A stretch of 64,000 nucleotides of DNA, taken from the NCBI GenBank assembly GCA_002437105.1, contig DJOB01000006.1, positions 232,686 to 296,685 on the forward strand, written 5' to 3'. The translations under genes were made by a program, and so were the position numbers. The DNA comes from Caryophanales bacterium UBA6449. Its GTDB lineage: Bacteria; Bacillota_I; Bacilli_A; RFN20; CAG-288. Below the pieces are notes generated by a model that worked only from the letters and a program-made list of their open reading frames with translations, was not told the origin of the DNA and ran no database searches. Shown here piece by piece: positions 62,419-64,000 of the stretch (its first letter is position 1; each line of letters starts with the position of its first letter).

Positions 62419-63459
62419 ATGTATTCGCAGAACACTGATTGGATCTATTCGTTCATCCAGATGATGATGGCTTCGATGATCCCTCTTCTGATGGTGGGAT
62501 TGGCTGGTATGTTCTCCGAGAAGGGCGGTATCTCCAATATCGCTCTGGATGGCACGATGATCATCGGAGCGTTCGTCGGCGTCTTCGTGGCGAATCGACT
62601 CTGCGTGGCTTACGGCGTCCCTCTCCTCGAGGTCAATAAGGCTTCTAGCTACATCACTGGCTTTTGGCCCCGAGCGATCATCTATCTCGTCTCGATGCTC
62701 GCAGCGGGTCTGACCGGCTTGCTGTTCTCCCTGCTGCTGAGCTTTGCGGCTAACCGGCTCAAGTCCGACCAGATCATCATCGGTACCGCGATGAACATCT
62801 TCGCTCCGGCTCTCTGCCTCTTCCTCGCTTTCGTCCTCAACCTGTCCGGCAAGCAGGATGTCTATAAGCTGAACGTCGATACTATGCTCTTCCTGATCCC
62901 CAATATTCCGGGATTGGGTGATATTCCCTACGTTGGTCGCGCGCTGTTCCAGGCGGTCTATCCTTCCTTCTTCATCGGGATCCTGCTCCTCATCGGTTCG
63001 GCGGTCGTGCTCAATAAGACCCGCTTCGGACTCCGGCTTCGCGCCTGCGGTGAGAATCCCTACTCCGCGGCTGCCGCTGGTATCTCGGTCTACCGCTACC
63101 GGTACATCGGCACGGGTATATCCGGTGTGATCGGAGGTATGGCGGGACTGGTCTACGCCACCTCGTTCCTCACGGAGTTCGATGGCGATGTGGGTGGCTT
63201 CGGTTTCTTGGGACTGGCGCTGATGATCTTCGGAAACTGGAAGCCGCTGACCATCGGTCTGGCGGCGCTCATCTTCTCCTTCTTCCGGACGCTGGGATCC
63301 GGTTATACGCTGATTCCCGGCTCGTCCGAGTGGAACATCAATTCCAATATATTCTTCCTGATTCCCTTCCTTGCGACGATCCTGGTTCTGATCCTCTTCT
63401 CTAAGAGGAATAGGGCGCCCAAGTACGATGGTGTGCCCTACTTCGCGGAGCGGAGGTAA
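62419..63459 (+). CDS. Nucleoside ABC importer second permease
   Basis: A 346-residue permease of the YufQ/NupC type with about nine helices. The motif SEKGGISNIALDGTMIIGA near residue 30 and RACGENPYSAAAAGISV near 210 are typical. It follows the fusion gene after 13 bases and would pair with its permease half. Terminator follows. Confidence 0.93.
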   Translation: MYSQNTDWIYSFIQMMMASMIPLLMVGLAGMFSEKGGISNIALDGTMIIGAFVGVFVANRLCVAYGVPLLEVNKASSYITGFWPRAIIYLVSMLAAGLTGLLFSLLLSFAANRLKSDQIIIGTAMNIFAPALCLFLAFVLNLSGKQDVYKLNVDTMLFLIPNIPGLGDIPYVGRALFQAVYPSFFIGILLLIGSAVVLNKTRFGLRLRACGENPYSAAAAGISVYRYRYIGTGISGVIGGMAGLVYATSFLTEFDGDVGGFGFLGLALMIFGNWKPLTIGLAALIFSFFRTLGSGYTLIPGSSEWNINSNIFFLIPFLATILVLILFSKRNRAPKYDGVPYFAERR

Positions 63460-63468
63460 CCGAGGGTG

Positions 63469-63496
63469 GAGGGCTGCGGGTGCAGCCCTCTTTTTT
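63469..63496 (+). terminator. Terminator of the nucleoside importer operon
   Basis: GAGGGCTGC / GCAGCCCTC with a 4-base loop and TTTTTT. Confidence 0.9.
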
Positions 63497-63559
63497 ATTG
63501 TTATGAATGTTTTCGATTTGTTGTCATTTTTATATTTTTATGGTGTTTTCAGTCCATCT

Positions 63560-63585
63560 TTGCAAGTTCTTAACAATCATTAACA
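63560..63585 (+). promoter_or_regulatory. Pho-box-like direct repeats
   Basis: TTGCAA (63560), TTAACA (63570) and TTAACA (63580), exactly 10 bases apart. This resembles PhoP sites of Bacillus (TT[ACT]ACA repeats with short spacers) upstream of a PstS-like gene. GATAAT at 63617-63622 is a possible -10. Confidence 0.5.
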
Positions 63586-63648
63586 ATGGCCTTTAAATGT
63601 TTTTCGCCCCGTATTGGATAATACCCTTCCGGAAAAAGAGGGAAAATC

Positions 63649-64000
63649 ATGAAAAAGTTTATTCTGAGTGTTCTGTCTGTGGCGGCGGCTTCGCTGACTA
63701 TGTTCGCCTGCAATCCTGCGGCCGATTCTTCGAGCCAGGGTTCCAGCGAGACTCCTGCTTCCAGCGCTGATTCCTCCAATGCTGCTTCTTCCAGTGTTGC
63801 TTCTTCTACTGGTACTTCTGCCAGCGGCTTCGATGCGACCAAGAAGATCACTCCCTACACCCGTGATACTACTTCCGGTACCCGTGATGGTTTCATGACC
63901 AAGATCGGTGTCGAGAAGGCGAAGAGCAACGATAAGCTTCTCGTCTCCAATGTCGCTCAGGCTACTTCTAACGGCGATATGATGACCAAGATTGCGGCTG
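63649..64000 (+). CDS. PstS-like phosphate-binding lipoprotein (3' end outside window)
   Basis: Only the first 117 codons are present. Lipoprotein signal with FAC (Cys21), then a long Ser/Ala/Thr linker (about 22-62). The mature part begins KKITPYTRDTTSGTRDGF followed by MTKIGVE and SNVAQATSNGDMMTKIAA. SGTRDGF matches the phosphate-binding SGTR loop of PstS, and the SNG segment is also typical. It starts at a point that is normally mid-protein in PstS, so the domain order may be rearranged. Role: capture of phosphate for an ABC importer presumably encoded downstream. Confidence 0.75.
   Translation, partial: MKKFILSVLSVAAASLTMFACNPAADSSSQGSSETPASSADSSNAASSSVASSTGTSASGFDATKKITPYTRDTTSGTRDGFMTKIGVEKAKSNDKLLVSNVAQATSNGDMMTKIAA

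Overview
This window looks like chromosome from an uncultured, low-G+C-type Gram-positive of the Bacilli, close to the Erysipelotrichia/Mollicutes side. The evidence is the gene order rpmH-rnpA-yidC-jag, the block tatD-rnmV-rsmA-ispE-prs, an atpIBEFHAGDC operon, a YolD/UvrX-type DNA polymerase pair, many lipobox lipoproteins, strong AGGAGG ribosome sites and Firmicute-like TTGACA/TATAAT promoters. UGA is used as a stop (for example uvrB, the 8425-12438 lipoprotein and the 5524-8139 gene), so the code is table 11 and not the mycoplasma code. Base composition is moderate rather than AT-rich. One trait is shared with mycoplasmas: ATP synthase subunit b carries a lipoprotein signal.

Layout. 1-2.9 kb: end of fusA, then tuf with its own promoter and terminator. 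3-12.5 kb: an ABC ATPase, its membrane partner, a secreted beta-helix protein and a very large lipoprotein built of about five diverged repeats. 12.7-17.6 kb: a heterodimeric ABC exporter divergent from a Crp/Fnr regulator, with two identical 16-bp palindromes between them. 17.7-23.5 kb (minus): prs, ispE, rsmA, rnmV, tatD, mnmE and a CBS protein, tightly packed. 23.6-26.6 kb: a large protein resembling an SF1 helicase that has lost its Walker motifs. 27-30 kb: rpmH, rnpA, yidC, jag. 30.1-35.2 kb: two ABC ATPases and a large ABC-2 permease, divergent from a TetR regulator. 35.4-42.4 kb (minus): the complete F1Fo ATP synthase. 42.5-49.4 kb: uvrB, tRNA-Pro, small proteins, guaA, tRNA-Arg, tRNA-Cys, yolD-like gene, Y-family polymerase, rpmF. 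49.7-55 kb: a small unknown protein and a galactose-type ABC importer (mglB, mglA, mglC). 55-57.6 kb: a divergent PlsX-like protein, a glutaredoxin-like protein, a possible structured RNA and tmRNA. 58-63.5 kb: a nucleoside-type BMP importer whose ATPase is fused to one permease. 63.6 kb to the end: start of a PstS-like phosphate-binding lipoprotein behind phased Pho-box-like repeats.

Together the genes describe a cell that imports sugars, nucleosides and phosphate through lipoprotein-dependent ABC systems, makes isoprenoids by the MEP route, and has an ATP synthase whose c subunit carries two carboxylates typical of a Na+-binding rotor. The most interesting items are the walker-less helicase-like protein, the two-carboxylate c subunit, the lipoprotein b subunit, the repeat lipoprotein, the Crp/Fnr palindromes, two unusual ABC permease architectures and the odd tmRNA tag.
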